Shown: positions 53,737-63,728, numbered from the stretch's first letter. The stretch is DNA of 64,000 nt from Candidatus Borreliella tachyglossi (GCF_003076595.1 NZ_CP025785.1:190454-254453); one strand, 5' to 3'. Numbers and translations are program-made. The notes: generated by a model from the letters alone, not told the origin.

Positions 53737-55743
53737 CTAATTAACAAAATATGCAAATTCGCCTCTCCCTGTCTGCTGATTAAAATTTACCTCAACAGAA
53801 AGATTGAAGTACCCATTAGGATCCTGAGGACCTGGATAATCATATTCAAGTAAATAAGTCCCTGTCTTTTGTTCCATCATTAAGTCATAAACCTTAGACA
53901 CTCCTTCATAAGATGAAAAAGGAATAACAGCACCACCAGTCTCATTTACTAAATACTGTAATTTAGGATCAACAGGATTATTTCCAAACAATATTAAATA
54001 AAATCTAATATCGTTGTTCTTGTAATAACTTAAAATAGTGTCTGTAGAATACCTGTCAAAAGCCGAACGACTTAAAGCTCCATTACTAAAATAAAGTACA
54101 GATCTTTTTGAACTTCTTGACATAAGCTCAGAACCAGCAAGCTTAAGACTAATATCAGTCTTAACATAAGTTGAATCATAATTTCCAAGAGAATTTGTCT
54201 TATTAATAGTGTCAACTATGCTCTCAATATTATCTATTAAAGGCACACTTGTTGCGTTAACAAAGCTAAATCTCTTATTATTGCTAGCCTTAACAAGAGT
54301 ATTTACACTCATAATCTGCTCTGCTTCATAATTTTTCATAGCAAAAGATTTATCAAAAACAATTGCAATATCCATATCATTAGAAGTATTTACATCATAA
54401 ACAACCTTAGGTTTAACTATGTAATATTCTTCATTGGCAATTGCAAAATTTTCACTCTTAAGACCTATGATCGGCAGACCACTCCTACTACTAACATTAA
54501 GTTCAACATAAATCTTAGGACCCCCAACTCTATTTACTCGTCTCACATCGACACTTAGACTGTCATAAATACTAATATCACTCTTATAAACTGAAATCTT
54601 AGCATTATCAAAATCTGAAACAATCATTTGATTATTGACATCAAGAATTGAAGACGAAATTTTTGAATCAATATTATCTGACTTTAAAAGCTTAACAAGC
54701 GTTTTACCTAAAACGCTGTACCTATAAACTCCATGCCTTGAAGATATAATAATACTATTGCCTGTAAAATCACTACTAAGACCCTCTATTTCTTCAATAG
54801 AAGTCTGGACAGAATATAAATGATTACCACTAGTATCAAACACCTCAATAGAATTCTTAAGAGTATCGGCAACATAAATATTTCCATTTAAATATGTAAT
54901 ACCTGTAGGTCCTAAGAGTCCCATATATCCAACTGTTTTAACGCCAAAATGTAAAATAAAATTACCCTCAACATCAAACTTACTTATTCGCTTATTTCCC
55001 CATTCACTAACATAAATATAATCTCTATCATCAACAGTCATATACTGAGGGGCAAGTAATTCGCCAGCTCCCGTTCCCTTTTTGCCAATTGAACCTCTTT
55101 TAATGCCTAGAGCCTTGTCATAAATGCCAATCCCATCGCTTGAATAAAGTGTCACATAAAGTAACCCCCCAAGCTCAATTACATCATAAGGCGATTTTAA
55201 ATAATTAATTCCATCCTTCACTAAAACATTAATATTATTGTTAGCATCAAAATGCAATATCTCATTTCCCACAAAATTAACAGCGTAGTATCCACCATAT
55301 TTATCGGCTTTCAAAGATGTAATCTGATACCCATCCGGTCTTCTATAAATAGAATTATCAAGAGAAGCCACTCGAATAAGTCTTTCAACATCCAGTTCAT
55401 TACTTAAGAATATACCTCTTCTCTGTTCAATCGTAGAGATTAACTGTCTAAGATATGAAACCTTATAACCCTGAGATTCTAAATTTCGCCACTCCATCAA
55501 AGCTTCTTCAATATATCCTAACCTATAATAAACATTACCTATCCAAAAATGATAATCGAGATTGCTTGGGTCAAAACTTAAAACCTTCTTAAGGGATAAT
55601 AAAGCATCATCATAGAACCCGTTATTGTAAGAATTAAGAGCCCATTTAAATTCTTCCTTAGCATCTTTATTTGTAACTATCCCCTGAGAACTTAAAATAA
55701 ATGCACTCCCAAAAAGCAAAACAATTACATTAAAAATTAACAT
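53737..55743 (-). CDS. Exported TPR, beta-propeller and von Willebrand A domain protein, 668 aa
   Basis: The likely start at 55743 gives a signal peptide (MLIFNVIVLLFGSAFILSS); the frame is open 26 codons further, but that start would bury it. Next come two TPR units (about residues 28-95), an NHL-type beta-propeller (about 130-370; for example GTGAGELLAPQYMTVDDRDYIYVSEWGNKRISKFD, in parts), a linking strand domain, and a C-terminal vWA domain. The vWA starts DMDIAIVFDKSFAM, where the metal motif D-x-S keeps Asp and Ser. The combination suggests a periplasmic or surface scaffold for protein binding. Ligand unknown. Confidence 0.85.
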   Translation of the reverse strand: MLIFNVIVLLFGSAFILSSQGIVTNKDAKEEFKWALNSYNNGFYDDALLSLKKVLSFDPSNLDYHFWIGNVYYRLGYIEEALMEWRNLESQGYKVSYLRQLISTIEQRRGIFLSNELDVERLIRVASLDNSIYRRPDGYQITSLKADKYGGYYAVNFVGNEILHFDANNNINVLVKDGINYLKSPYDVIELGGLLYVTLYSSDGIGIYDKALGIKRGSIGKKGTGAGELLAPQYMTVDDRDYIYVSEWGNKRISKFDVEGNFILHFGVKTVGYMGLLGPTGITYLNGNIYVADTLKNSIEVFDTSGNHLYSVQTSIEEIEGLSSDFTGNSIIISSRHGVYRYSVLGKTLVKLLKSDNIDSKISSSILDVNNQMIVSDFDNAKISVYKSDISIYDSLSVDVRRVNRVGGPKIYVELNVSSRSGLPIIGLKSENFAIANEEYYIVKPKVVYDVNTSNDMDIAIVFDKSFAMKNYEAEQIMSVNTLVKASNNKRFSFVNATSVPLIDNIESIVDTINKTNSLGNYDSTYVKTDISLKLAGSELMSRSSKRSVLYFSNGALSRSAFDRYSTDTILSYYKNNDIRFYLILFGNNPVDPKLQYLVNETGGAVIPFSSYEGVSKVYDLMMEQKTGTYLLEYDYPGPQDPNGYFNLSVEVNFNQQTGRGEFAYFVN

Positions 55744-55883
55744 AATTTTTCTTATCTCTAAGCAAATACCATACACGCTTAGTACTATTACAAAAACCAT
55801 ATTATATATTATACTATGCAATGTTGCATATTAACACCTGAATTACTATGTAATATATTGCTATACAATAAAGAAGAGGAAAA

Positions 55884-57458
55884 ATGAAAACAAGATATTT
55901 TTGGCTAGCTGCATTCTCTGGAATCCTTACAACTCTGGCAATTTCAAACGAAATAAACAACATAGGATATTCAACTGTTGGTTTGGTTGCATATATACCA
56001 CTTTTTATTGCATTAATTAAGACAAAAGACAAAAACACTCTAATTGGTCTAACAGTCTTTTATTTTTTAATAGCTAACAGCTTACAAAATTTTTGGCTTG
56101 CATTCTTTCATTCATTCGGAATATTTACATTCCTCGGAGAAGTACTAGGATATGTCCCGTATTCTTTGGCTTTAGGATACTTACTCTATTATGCCTTAAA
56201 AGCTTTCAAAAATAAAATACTAACCTTAGCTATACTTTTTACATTTTATGACTACTCCAAGTCAATTGGCTTCCCAGCATATCCTTGGGGATTCTCAGCA
56301 TTTATGGTTCATAATTTTAATGACCTCATACAAGTAGCTGACATTTTTGGAGTCTTTTTTGTATCCTTTGTTGTTTACTTTTTCAACGCAGGACTTGCAA
56401 ATTTTTTCATAGAACAAAGCAAAATAAATACATTAAGTACATTATTATCTATATTATTAATAAGCTTCTCTTTTACTTACGGAATCGTTAAAAAAATAGA
56501 AATAAATCCAATCTTAAATAAAGAAATAGACACGCTAAATATTGCAGCAATTCAACTTAATATTGACCCTTGGTTGCCTGGAAATCATAAAGAAGGAATT
56601 AAAAGATCACTTAAACTTACAAAACAAGCTCTACAAGAAAATCCAAACACAGAGCTTGTACTCTGGAGTGAGGGGGTGTTAACCTTTCCATTTGATTCTT
56701 ACATAAACCATATTTATCATAACTCAGAATTACTTAAATTATACGATGCGATACATGAGCTAATCGTTGAAAGCAAAGCTCACTTTGTTATCGGATCACC
56801 TTCCAATGCAGATGAAAAGCTAGGAATACATCACAATTCAGTTTATGCAATAAAACCTAATCTTCATATAGAAAATATATATTCTAAAATATTTTTAGTT
56901 CCATTTGCAGAAAAGGTACCATTTTACAACCATGAATTTATAAGAGAATTTTTCTTTAAAAACTTTGGGATTGTGGGACAAATTAACGGAAACAAACTTG
57001 AAATATTCAAACTAAAGAAATTCAATGCAGGTCTCCTAATATGCTATGATGACGCGTTTCCCGATCTTGCAAGGGCTTATAAAAAACAAGGTGCAAATCT
57101 ACTGTTAAATTTCTCAAATGATTCTTGGTCAAAGACAAATTCATCAGAATGGCAACACTTTGTAGTAGCAAAATTTAGAAGCATAGAAAATGGCATTAAA
57201 ACCATTAGAGCCACAAACTCTGGAATAACTACCGTAATAAATGAATATGGAGAGAATCCCCAAACCTTAGAAACATTTAAAGAAGAATATCTGATATCAA
57301 AAATAAAATTGTCTCCAATATTTACAACACTTTATGAATACATTGGAGACTTATTTATATACGCTCTAGCAATAGCAATCGTAATAATGGCATTAAGATT
57401 TTACTTTATTGAAGAGAGTATCCATTTATCACCTTGCTGTGCAAAACCTAAAGTCTGA
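55884..57458 (+). CDS. lnt: Apolipoprotein N-acyltransferase
   Basis: Lnt adds the third acyl chain to lipoproteins, a central step in an organism with many surface lipoproteins. The 524-residue protein has about eight hydrophobic helices in the first 210 residues and a nitrilase-type domain after them. The catalytic glutamate is in LVLWSEGVL, the lysine in YSKIFLVPFAEKVPF and the cysteine in LLICYDDAFPDLAR, the expected E-K-C triad. GAGG precedes the ATG. The last 58 bases overlap the end of the convergent BB0238-like gene. Confidence 0.95.
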   Translation: MKTRYFWLAAFSGILTTLAISNEINNIGYSTVGLVAYIPLFIALIKTKDKNTLIGLTVFYFLIANSLQNFWLAFFHSFGIFTFLGEVLGYVPYSLALGYLLYYALKAFKNKILTLAILFTFYDYSKSIGFPAYPWGFSAFMVHNFNDLIQVADIFGVFFVSFVVYFFNAGLANFFIEQSKINTLSTLLSILLISFSFTYGIVKKIEINPILNKEIDTLNIAAIQLNIDPWLPGNHKEGIKRSLKLTKQALQENPNTELVLWSEGVLTFPFDSYINHIYHNSELLKLYDAIHELIVESKAHFVIGSPSNADEKLGIHHNSVYAIKPNLHIENIYSKIFLVPFAEKVPFYNHEFIREFFFKNFGIVGQINGNKLEIFKLKKFNAGLLICYDDAFPDLARAYKKQGANLLLNFSNDSWSKTNSSEWQHFVVAKFRSIENGIKTIRATNSGITTVINEYGENPQTLETFKEEYLISKIKLSPIFTTLYEYIGDLFIYALAIAIVIMALRFYFIEESIHLSPCCAKPKV

Positions 57459-58174
57459 ACACCCCCACTCCAAAATGGAATACCTTTAGTAACATTATTT
57501 TTCTTAGTCTTAACTTGAACATTATAAGAAGCATCTTTACCCTTTACAATCTTTAAAGATCTTAGGTCATAAAAATCATCAACTGAAAGGTAATCTAAAT
57601 CATCCTTATTAACACCTCCCGAAGCTCTCTTTAAACCTGCAATAAAGCTATCCCTAGATTCAACCTTTTCTGAAATTTTAACCTCATCGGCCATAATAGA
57701 ATTAAGCAATCCAAGATTTTGTAAAACAAGCGCCCTTGCAAATTTATTAAATTGAAATTTAACTGCTTGTTCTTTATGCCTTTCTCTCTCCCTCTCGGCA
57801 ATATACCTTATTTTAGGAGCATTTGTTATCTCATTGATCTCAATTATATCATGAGCTATCCCTGGAATATCATCAAGTCTAATATCCTCAAGCGCAAGGG
57901 ATCTGGTCTCACCATCCTCCCCTAAGCTCATTTTAGAATCAATTTCTTCTATAGCCACCTTAAGATCAATTTCTTCTCTCAATCTCGGATAAATTTCTAA
58001 AGCCTTTTTTTGAAAATTTTTACCCTTAGCAACCTTGCCAACATCAATGTATCTCTGCCCAACCTCATGATAAAAAATAGCAAGTTCCTTTTGTTTATCA
58101 TCAATTACAGAGCTACTTGCAAACAAATTTACAAAAGCCAAATAAAAATTTAAAAATACTACTAATTTCCTCAT
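57401..58174 (-). CDS. BB0238-like exported protein, 257 aa
   Basis: The ATG at 58174 with GGAGG five bases upstream gives a clean signal peptide (MRKLVVFLNFYLAFVNLFASS); the frame is open 14 codons further. A TPR-like helical pair (about residues 28-60, ELAIFYHEVGQRYIDVGKVAKGKNFQKKALEIYP in parts) and a charged helix lead to a C-terminal domain of strands ending in GDKWILSSIK, like an NTF2/SnoaL fold. From gene order this matches BB0238 of B. burgdorferi, reported as infection-related and a partner of BB0323. The 3' end overlaps lnt by 58 bases. Confidence 0.82.
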   Translation of the reverse strand: MRKLVVFLNFYLAFVNLFASSSVIDDKQKELAIFYHEVGQRYIDVGKVAKGKNFQKKALEIYPRLREEIDLKVAIEEIDSKMSLGEDGETRSLALEDIRLDDIPGIAHDIIEINEITNAPKIRYIAERERERHKEQAVKFQFNKFARALVLQNLGLLNSIMADEVKISEKVESRDSFIAGLKRASGGVNKDDLDYLSVDDFYDLRSLKIVKGKDASYNVQVKTKKNNVTKGIPFWSGGVQTLGFAQQGDKWILSSIK

Positions 58175-58231
58175 GCCAACCTCCAAAAAACCTTCCCAAA
58201 AAATAAACATAAGCATTAAGTCGTAAATTAA

Positions 58232-58837
58232 TTATATTACAAGTTTATCCTTAATTAAAGATATGAGCTTACTTTTGTTATCATCATCGAAAATATTTAT
58301 ACGATCGTATTCAACTTTCACCTTAGGAGACAAATTATAATTATCATACCAACTTAGATACCTCTGATTTAACCCTTCAAGATACTCTCTAGGGATCCCT
58401 GTCTCAAAATTTCTATTTCTATTCTCAATTCGACGCTCAACCTCTTCAATACTACAATCAAGATAAATCATTAATATAGGTCTCTGAGAATGCTCCAACA
58501 TATTATCAAGTAAATTAATATATATTCTATATTCATCCTCAGAAATATATCCACCATCATTTAAAAGAGTAGCAAAGACACGATCCCCATAAATAGATCT
58601 ATCAAGTATGCCTCGTTTAGCTCTAAAAATGCTCTTTATAAGCTTAAATCTTTCATTTAGAAAATTAATCTGAACTGGAAAAGCCCACCTAGACTTATCT
58701 TTATAAAATTTATCTAATATAGACAACGTAAATTCATCGCTCAGCTCACTGTAAAAAGGAATATCAAGCTCCTTAGACAGAATATTTCCAAGAGTAGTTT
58801 TTCCTACCCCAATTAAACCCTCAATTATAATCACCAA
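58232..58837 (-). CDS. dck: Deoxynucleoside kinase
   Basis: Deoxynucleoside kinases salvage deoxynucleosides by 5'-phosphorylation, useful to an organism that cannot make purines de novo. The product of about 201 residues has the P-loop IEGLIGVGKTTLG, the substrate site DRSIYGDRVFA and the lid region RRIENRNRNFETG. GGAGG stands five bases before TTG at 58837 and eight before the following GTG. The TTG at 58849 overlaps the ribosome-binding site and is unlikely. The gene precedes the BB0238-like gene with 57 bases between. Confidence 0.92.
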   Translation of the reverse strand: MVIIIEGLIGVGKTTLGNILSKELDIPFYSELSDEFTLSILDKFYKDKSRWAFPVQINFLNERFKLIKSIFRAKRGILDRSIYGDRVFATLLNDGGYISEDEYRIYINLLDNMLEHSQRPILMIYLDCSIEEVERRIENRNRNFETGIPREYLEGLNQRYLSWYDNYNLSPKVKVEYDRINIFDDDNKSKLISLIKDKLVI

Positions 58838-59058
58838 ATTTACCTCCAAAATTCATAAGCAATACTCATAATAGTTAAAAGCTAAAATTATTTAAACACC
58901 TAAAATATAAAATAGCAACCAACAAAAGCTCTTAAAAAAGAATCAAATATTATTGTATTTGGAATTTCTTTAAATCATTGACATTATTTACAATAAAAAA
59001 TAATATGTCTAATATAAGATGCTCTATATATTGTGGTGCTAAGCTTGGGAGAATATTA

Positions 59059-59910
59059 ATGAATATCAAAGCCGTAGTAACCGATTTAAATGGTACACTA
59101 TTACTACCTAGTGGTACAATGGGGAGCTTTACAAAACAAGTCATTAATCAACTCATCAGGGAAGGAAAAAAGTTTTTCATTGCCACAGGGAGAAGCAAAA
59201 ACGAAATAAAAGAATTAATCACAAGCTTCCATCTACACGAAACAAACTATATAACTCTTAATGGAGGAAGAGTTTACGACTATAATTGGCAAGAACTCAT
59301 AAGTTATGATCTTGCACCTTTAATCGCAGAAGATATATTATCGGGCAAAAAATCTAGATACAAAGACTTTATTCATTGCATATATAAAATAGAAAATCAA
59401 GAAGACAAACTCTACGTAGATATGCACGATTTGCACAAAATTAACGCAGAAGACAATCTTATTGATAAATCAAATAGAAAATTCGAAAATATAGAAATAT
59501 TTGCAGACTACAATAACATTGCTGCCATAATAATAGGTAATCGAGAAGATAAACTATTAGAATATGAAAATTCCCTGCTACAAAAACACAAATGTAATAT
59601 CAACACTTTTCTCTCAAATCCCACAACTCTTGAAATAGTAGATATTGGAGCCTCAAAGGGAAAGGCACTAAAAGCAGCAACAAACCAATATAAAATAGAA
59701 TTAAACGAAATTATTGCATTTGGGAATGGGTTTAATGACCTTGATATGTTAAGCACATCTGGAAAAGGTGTTATGACAGAGAATGCAAATGAAAGATTAA
59801 AAAAAGCACTTCCTAACATTGAAATCATTGCTCCGAGCTGGAATGAATCTGTTGCTCACTATATAAACAATAATATTTTATTAAATCCAATTAAGATTTC
59901 AGAAAGTTAA
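59059..59910 (+). CDS. HAD-superfamily hydrolase, Cof type (IIB), upstream of glpF
   Basis: A second sugar-phosphatase-like enzyme. It has motif I AVVTDLNGTLL (the residue after the second catalytic position is Asn, as DLNGT rather than DLDGT), the threonine of FIATGRS, the lysine in the SKGKALKAA region and motif IV AFGNGFNDLDML. The usual motif I is DxDGT, with the second Asp acting as general acid; here it is Asn, which may lower or alter activity. GGGAG precedes the ATG at 59059; an open stretch upstream lacks this. It ends 40 bases before glpF on the same strand, so both may be co-transcribed. Confidence 0.88.
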   Translation: MNIKAVVTDLNGTLLLPSGTMGSFTKQVINQLIREGKKFFIATGRSKNEIKELITSFHLHETNYITLNGGRVYDYNWQELISYDLAPLIAEDILSGKKSRYKDFIHCIYKIENQEDKLYVDMHDLHKINAEDNLIDKSNRKFENIEIFADYNNIAAIIIGNREDKLLEYENSLLQKHKCNINTFLSNPTTLEIVDIGASKGKALKAATNQYKIELNEIIAFGNGFNDLDMLSTSGKGVMTENANERLKKALPNIEIIAPSWNESVAHYINNNILLNPIKISES

Positions 59911-59950
59911 TTTTAAGTTAGACTTTATATAAATCTAAGGAGGTTAAAAT

Positions 59951-60718
59951 ATGGTTTATACACGATTTAAAGAATTTACTTCAGAATTTTTAGGCACATT
60001 TATTCTTCTTGCACTTGGAACAGGTTCTGTAGCAATGGCAACCCTATTCCCATCAAGTCCAACTGTAGCAGGAGAAATAATAAAGGGAGGCTATACAAAT
60101 ATAGTATTTGGCTGGGGTTTAGCTGTAACATTTGGGGTTTACACAGCTGCAAGAATTAGTGGTGCCCACCTAAATCCTGCTATTAGCATTGGACTAGCTG
60201 CTACTGGAAAATTCCCGATGCCAAAACTTTTCCACTACATTGTAGCACAAATACTTGGAGCATTTACTGGTGCTTTAATGACACTAGTGGTATTCTACCC
60301 TAAATGGATAGAAATAGATCCTACACTTGAAGCTACTCAAGGAATTTTATCAACTTTCCCTGCCGTTCCTGGCTTCTTACCTGGATTTATTGATCAAATA
60401 TTTGGAACATTCTTATTGATGTTTTTAGTTCTAGTTGTTGGGAAATTTGTAAAAGAAGGTGCTGACAATCCATTCTTTCCTTTCATCATTGGAGCAATAG
60501 TGTTAGCTATTGGAATAAGTTTTGGAGGAATGAATGGCTATGCTATTAATCCAGCAAGGGATTTTGGACCAAGATTAGTACTACTGATGGCAGGTTTTAA
60601 AAATCACGGTTTTGATGACCTTAACGTATTCATTATCCCTATATTAGGTCCAATAATTGGCGCCATTTTAGGTGCTATGGTCTACGGATTTACTTTAGAA
60701 GATAAAGAAAAATCCTAA
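59951..60718 (+). CDS. glpF: Glycerol uptake facilitator GlpF
   Basis: GlpF is an aquaglyceroporin letting glycerol diffuse in. The 255-residue protein has six membrane helices and the two half-helix NPA motifs (GAHLNPAISIGLA and AINPARDFGPR), with the aspartate after the second NPA that marks glycerol channels. AAGGAGG precedes the ATG. It is followed by glpK after 54 bases. In B. burgdorferi this operon is needed for growth in the tick and has a long leader; here the HAD gene lies only 40 bases upstream. Confidence 0.97.
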   Translation: MVYTRFKEFTSEFLGTFILLALGTGSVAMATLFPSSPTVAGEIIKGGYTNIVFGWGLAVTFGVYTAARISGAHLNPAISIGLAATGKFPMPKLFHYIVAQILGAFTGALMTLVVFYPKWIEIDPTLEATQGILSTFPAVPGFLPGFIDQIFGTFLLMFLVLVVGKFVKEGADNPFFPFIIGAIVLAIGISFGGMNGYAINPARDFGPRLVLLMAGFKNHGFDDLNVFIIPILGPIIGAILGAMVYGFTLEDKEKS

Positions 60719-60772
60719 GTATAATCTACATAACATTAGTTATACAAATAATATAAAGAAGGAGAAAATATT

Positions 60773-62263
60773 ATGAAATACATCCTATCTATTGACCAAG
60801 GTACAACTAGCTCAAGAGCAATAGTATTTGACAAGAATGCAAACATAAAAGGACTCGCACAAAAAGAATTTACACAAATCTACCCAAAACCAAGTTGGGT
60901 TGAGCATGACCCCAACGAGATATGGGGATCCCAACTAGGAGTTATGGCAGAAGCTTTAGCAAACGCAAGGGCTTTTCCCAATGAAATTGCAGCAATTGGA
61001 ATTACAAACCAAAGAGAAACCACAATTGTTTGGGACAGAAGCACGGGTCAACCAATTTATAATGCAATAGTCTGGCAAGACAGAAGGACGTCATCAATTT
61101 GCGATGAACTTAAAGCAGAAGGAAAAGATAAAATTATCTTACAAAAAACAGGTCTTGTATTAGATGCTTACTTTAGTGGTACAAAAATAAAATGGATACT
61201 AGACAATGTTGCAGGAGCAAGAGATCGAGCTGAAAAGGGGGAGTTGTGTTTTGGCACAGTAGATACCTGGATAATCTGGAACCTCACTAAAGGCAAACTA
61301 CATATTACAGATTATTCTAATGCATCAAGAACTCTACTTTTAAATATTAAAACACTTAAATGGGATGAAGAGCTGCTTACAATTCTAGGCATACCAAAAG
61401 CAATTTTACCTGACCTTAAACAAAGCTCTGAAGTGTATGGCAAAACTGACCCCTCCATGTTTGGAAAAGAGATTATTATTTCAGGAATTGCAGGAGATCA
61501 ATTTGCAGCGACATTCGGACAAGCATGCCTTAAAAAAGGAATGGCTAAGAACACCTACGGAACAGGGTGCTTTGCTACTGTTAACATCGGAAAAGAAGCT
61601 GTTATTAATGATAAAAACCTTTTAACTTCAATTGCATGGGGAAGAAAAAATTCAGTAACTTATGTTCTTGAAGGGAGCGTTTTCATTGGAGGGGCTGTAA
61701 TTCAATGGTTAAGAGATGGTCTAGAACTATTCAGGAAAAGTTCTGATGCAGAAGCGCTTGCAGCGTCAGTAGATAACAATGGAGGGATTTATTTCGTGCC
61801 AGCATTTGTAGGACTTGGGGCACCTCATTGGGATTCTTACGCCAGAGGCACAATTGTTGGACTCACAAGAGGATCCACAAAAGCACACCTTACAAGAGCG
61901 GCTCTTGAAAGTATTGCACTGCAAAGTTTTGATGTATTAACCGCAATGAAAAACTCTATTGAAGATCTTGAAATACATGAAGTAAGAGTTGATGGAGGTG
62001 CTAGTCAAAATAACTTACTCATGCAATTTCAAGCTGATATTTTACAATGTAATGTTGTCAGACCAAAAATTACAGAAACAACTGCTCTTGGTGCTGCTTA
62101 TTTGGCAGGGCTTGCTGTAGGGTATTGGGAAAGTGCTGAAGAGATCACAAATCTTTGGCAATCAGATAAAATCTTTGAGCCTTTGATGGAAAAAAGCAAA
62201 AGAGAAGATTTGCTCTATAATTGGGACAAGGCCATTAGTAGAGCAAAAGCCTGGATTAAATAA
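60773..62263 (+). CDS. glpK: Glycerol kinase
   Basis: GlpK phosphorylates incoming glycerol to glycerol-3-phosphate. The 496-residue FGGY-family protein starts [16 protein letters not shown] and shows [11 protein letters not shown], the substrate block [23 protein letters not shown] and the ATP-binding [17 protein letters not shown] region. All family residues I can check are present and the length is normal. AAGGAG precedes the ATG. It works with GlpF upstream; GlpT downstream brings in the same product, G3P, ready-made. Confidence 0.98.
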   Translation: MKYILSIDQGTTSSRAIVFDKNANIKGLAQKEFTQIYPKPSWVEHDPNEIWGSQLGVMAEALANARAFPNEIAAIGITNQRETTIVWDRSTGQPIYNAIVWQDRRTSSICDELKAEGKDKIILQKTGLVLDAYFSGTKIKWILDNVAGARDRAEKGELCFGTVDTWIIWNLTKGKLHITDYSNASRTLLLNIKTLKWDEELLTILGIPKAILPDLKQSSEVYGKTDPSMFGKEIIISGIAGDQFAATFGQACLKKGMAKNTYGTGCFATVNIGKEAVINDKNLLTSIAWGRKNSVTYVLEGSVFIGGAVIQWLRDGLELFRKSSDAEALAASVDNNGGIYFVPAFVGLGAPHWDSYARGTIVGLTRGSTKAHLTRAALESIALQSFDVLTAMKNSIEDLEIHEVRVDGGASQNNLLMQFQADILQCNVVRPKITETTALGAAYLAGLAVGYWESAEEITNLWQSDKIFEPLMEKSKREDLLYNWDKAISRAKAWIK

Positions 62264-62274
62264 CATTTAATTTA

Positions 62275-62325
62275 ACTAGTCTGTCAATAATTTGTTCAGA
62301 CTAGTAGGTTTAATTTCTATAGAAA
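62275..62325. repeat. Two dyads between glpK and glpT
   Basis: ACTAGTCTG (62275-62283) is the exact reverse complement of CAGACTAGT (62297-62305), with a 13-base loop. Ten bases later comes a perfect palindrome of 14 bases, ATTTCTATAGAAAT (62313-62326). Neither is followed by a T-run. They fill most of the 91-base gap and could be operator sites or mRNA hairpins that set glpT expression apart from glpFK. Confidence 0.55.
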
Positions 62326-62354
62326 TATCAATAAACATAATGGAGATATAAAGT

Positions 62355-63728
62355 ATGAAAAGGTTGTTTAATTTTCTCAGTCCAGCACCACACATAAAGA
62401 GAGTGGATAAAGAATCAGAGGATTCACTATACAAAAGATTAAGGCTGCAAGTATTTATTTCAATATTCATTGGATATGCCGGATTTTATTTAACGAGAAA
62501 GATTTTCTCATTTGCTATGCCAGAGCTTGAAAAAGAAGGTTTTGGAAAAGGTCAACTAGGCATAATTCTATCTGGCGTTTCAATTGCATATGGATTCTCT
62601 AAATTTATTATGGGCAATGTCTCAGACCGAAGCAATCCTAGATATTTCCTATCACTAGGATTGCTTTTAACAGCGGTGATTACCATTACATTTGGATTAT
62701 TTCCATGGAACTTAATTGATACCACAACGGCCGTAGTATTAATGTTCATTTTAATGTTCTCAAACGGATGGGTACAGGGCATGGGATGGCCTGCATGTGG
62801 GCGGACTATGGTTCACTGGTGGTCAACAAAAGAGAGGGGGATAACGGTCGCAACCTGGAATGTAGCTCACAATACAGGAGCAGCCTTTTCAGGGATAATA
62901 TCATCTTGGGCTTTACTCCACTTTAATGAATGGCAAGCTGTACTTTATGTTCCAGCAGGTCTGGTGGTAGGAATTGCAATATTCGTCATGCTTACCCTAA
63001 GAGATACACCTCAATCTGTAGGACTACCTCCAATTGAAGAGTACAAAAACGATTATCCTGAAGATTACACACAAAGTGCAGAAAAAGAGCTTAATGCAAA
63101 AGATATATTCATAAAATATGTTTTCAATAACAAGCTACTATGGTATATAGCCATTGCTAATGTCTTTGTATACTTTATCAGATACGGCATTCTGGACTGG
63201 GCACCCACATATCTCTCGCAAGTAAAGCATTTTTCCATCAAAGATTCCGGATGGGCCTATTCCCTTTATGAGTTCTCAGCCATTCCTGGAACAATACTTT
63301 GTGGATGGATATCTGACAAAGTTTTTAAAGGAAGAAGAACAGAGACTGGAATACTATTCATGGCTGCTACTCTTATTACGGTAATTATCTATTGGCAACT
63401 TCCAGAAAATACTCCAACGCTTACAACTCTTCTTTTAGCAATAATAGGATTCTTAATTTACGGTCCTGTTATGCTCATTGGCCTTCATGCTCTTGATCTT
63501 GCTCCAAAAAAGGCTGCAGGTACTGCCGCAGGATTTACAGGACTATTTGGATACATAGGAGGATCTGTTGCTGCTAGTGCCATTACAGGTTTTGTATTGC
63601 AATACTTTAATTGGGATACCTATTTTTATCTACTAATTAGTTCATGCATACTTGCAATAATATTTATAAGCCTAACATTTAGGCAAGAGAAGAGAATGAA
63701 TGGTAATAGTAATAATAAAAGAACATAG
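62355..63728 (+). CDS. glpT: GlpT, glycerol-3-phosphate transporter
   Basis: GlpT is a 12-helix major-facilitator antiporter that imports glycerol-3-phosphate in exchange for phosphate. The 457-residue protein is very close to the enteric GlpT that I remember: the start has PAPHIKR, followed by SKFIMGNVSDRSNPR, GMGWPACGRTMVHWWS, RDTPQSVGLPPIEEYKNDYP, NKLLWYIAIANVFVY, RYGILDW and APKKAAGTAAGFTGLFGY. The substrate-binding Arg and His residues in helices 1 and 7 regions are kept. GGAG precedes the ATG. Present in relapsing-fever Borrelia and absent in the Lyme group. glpQ follows after 68 bases. Confidence 0.97.
   Translation: MKRLFNFLSPAPHIKRVDKESEDSLYKRLRLQVFISIFIGYAGFYLTRKIFSFAMPELEKEGFGKGQLGIILSGVSIAYGFSKFIMGNVSDRSNPRYFLSLGLLLTAVITITFGLFPWNLIDTTTAVVLMFILMFSNGWVQGMGWPACGRTMVHWWSTKERGITVATWNVAHNTGAAFSGIISSWALLHFNEWQAVLYVPAGLVVGIAIFVMLTLRDTPQSVGLPPIEEYKNDYPEDYTQSAEKELNAKDIFIKYVFNNKLLWYIAIANVFVYFIRYGILDWAPTYLSQVKHFSIKDSGWAYSLYEFSAIPGTILCGWISDKVFKGRRTETGILFMAATLITVIIYWQLPENTPTLTTLLLAIIGFLIYGPVMLIGLHALDLAPKKAAGTAAGFTGLFGYIGGSVAASAITGFVLQYFNWDTYFYLLISSCILAIIFISLTFRQEKRMNGNSNNKRT

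Noticed and set aside
58838-58849. TTG at 58849 as dck start
   Set aside because: It overlaps the GGAGG ribosome-binding site; TTG at 58837 is correctly spaced.
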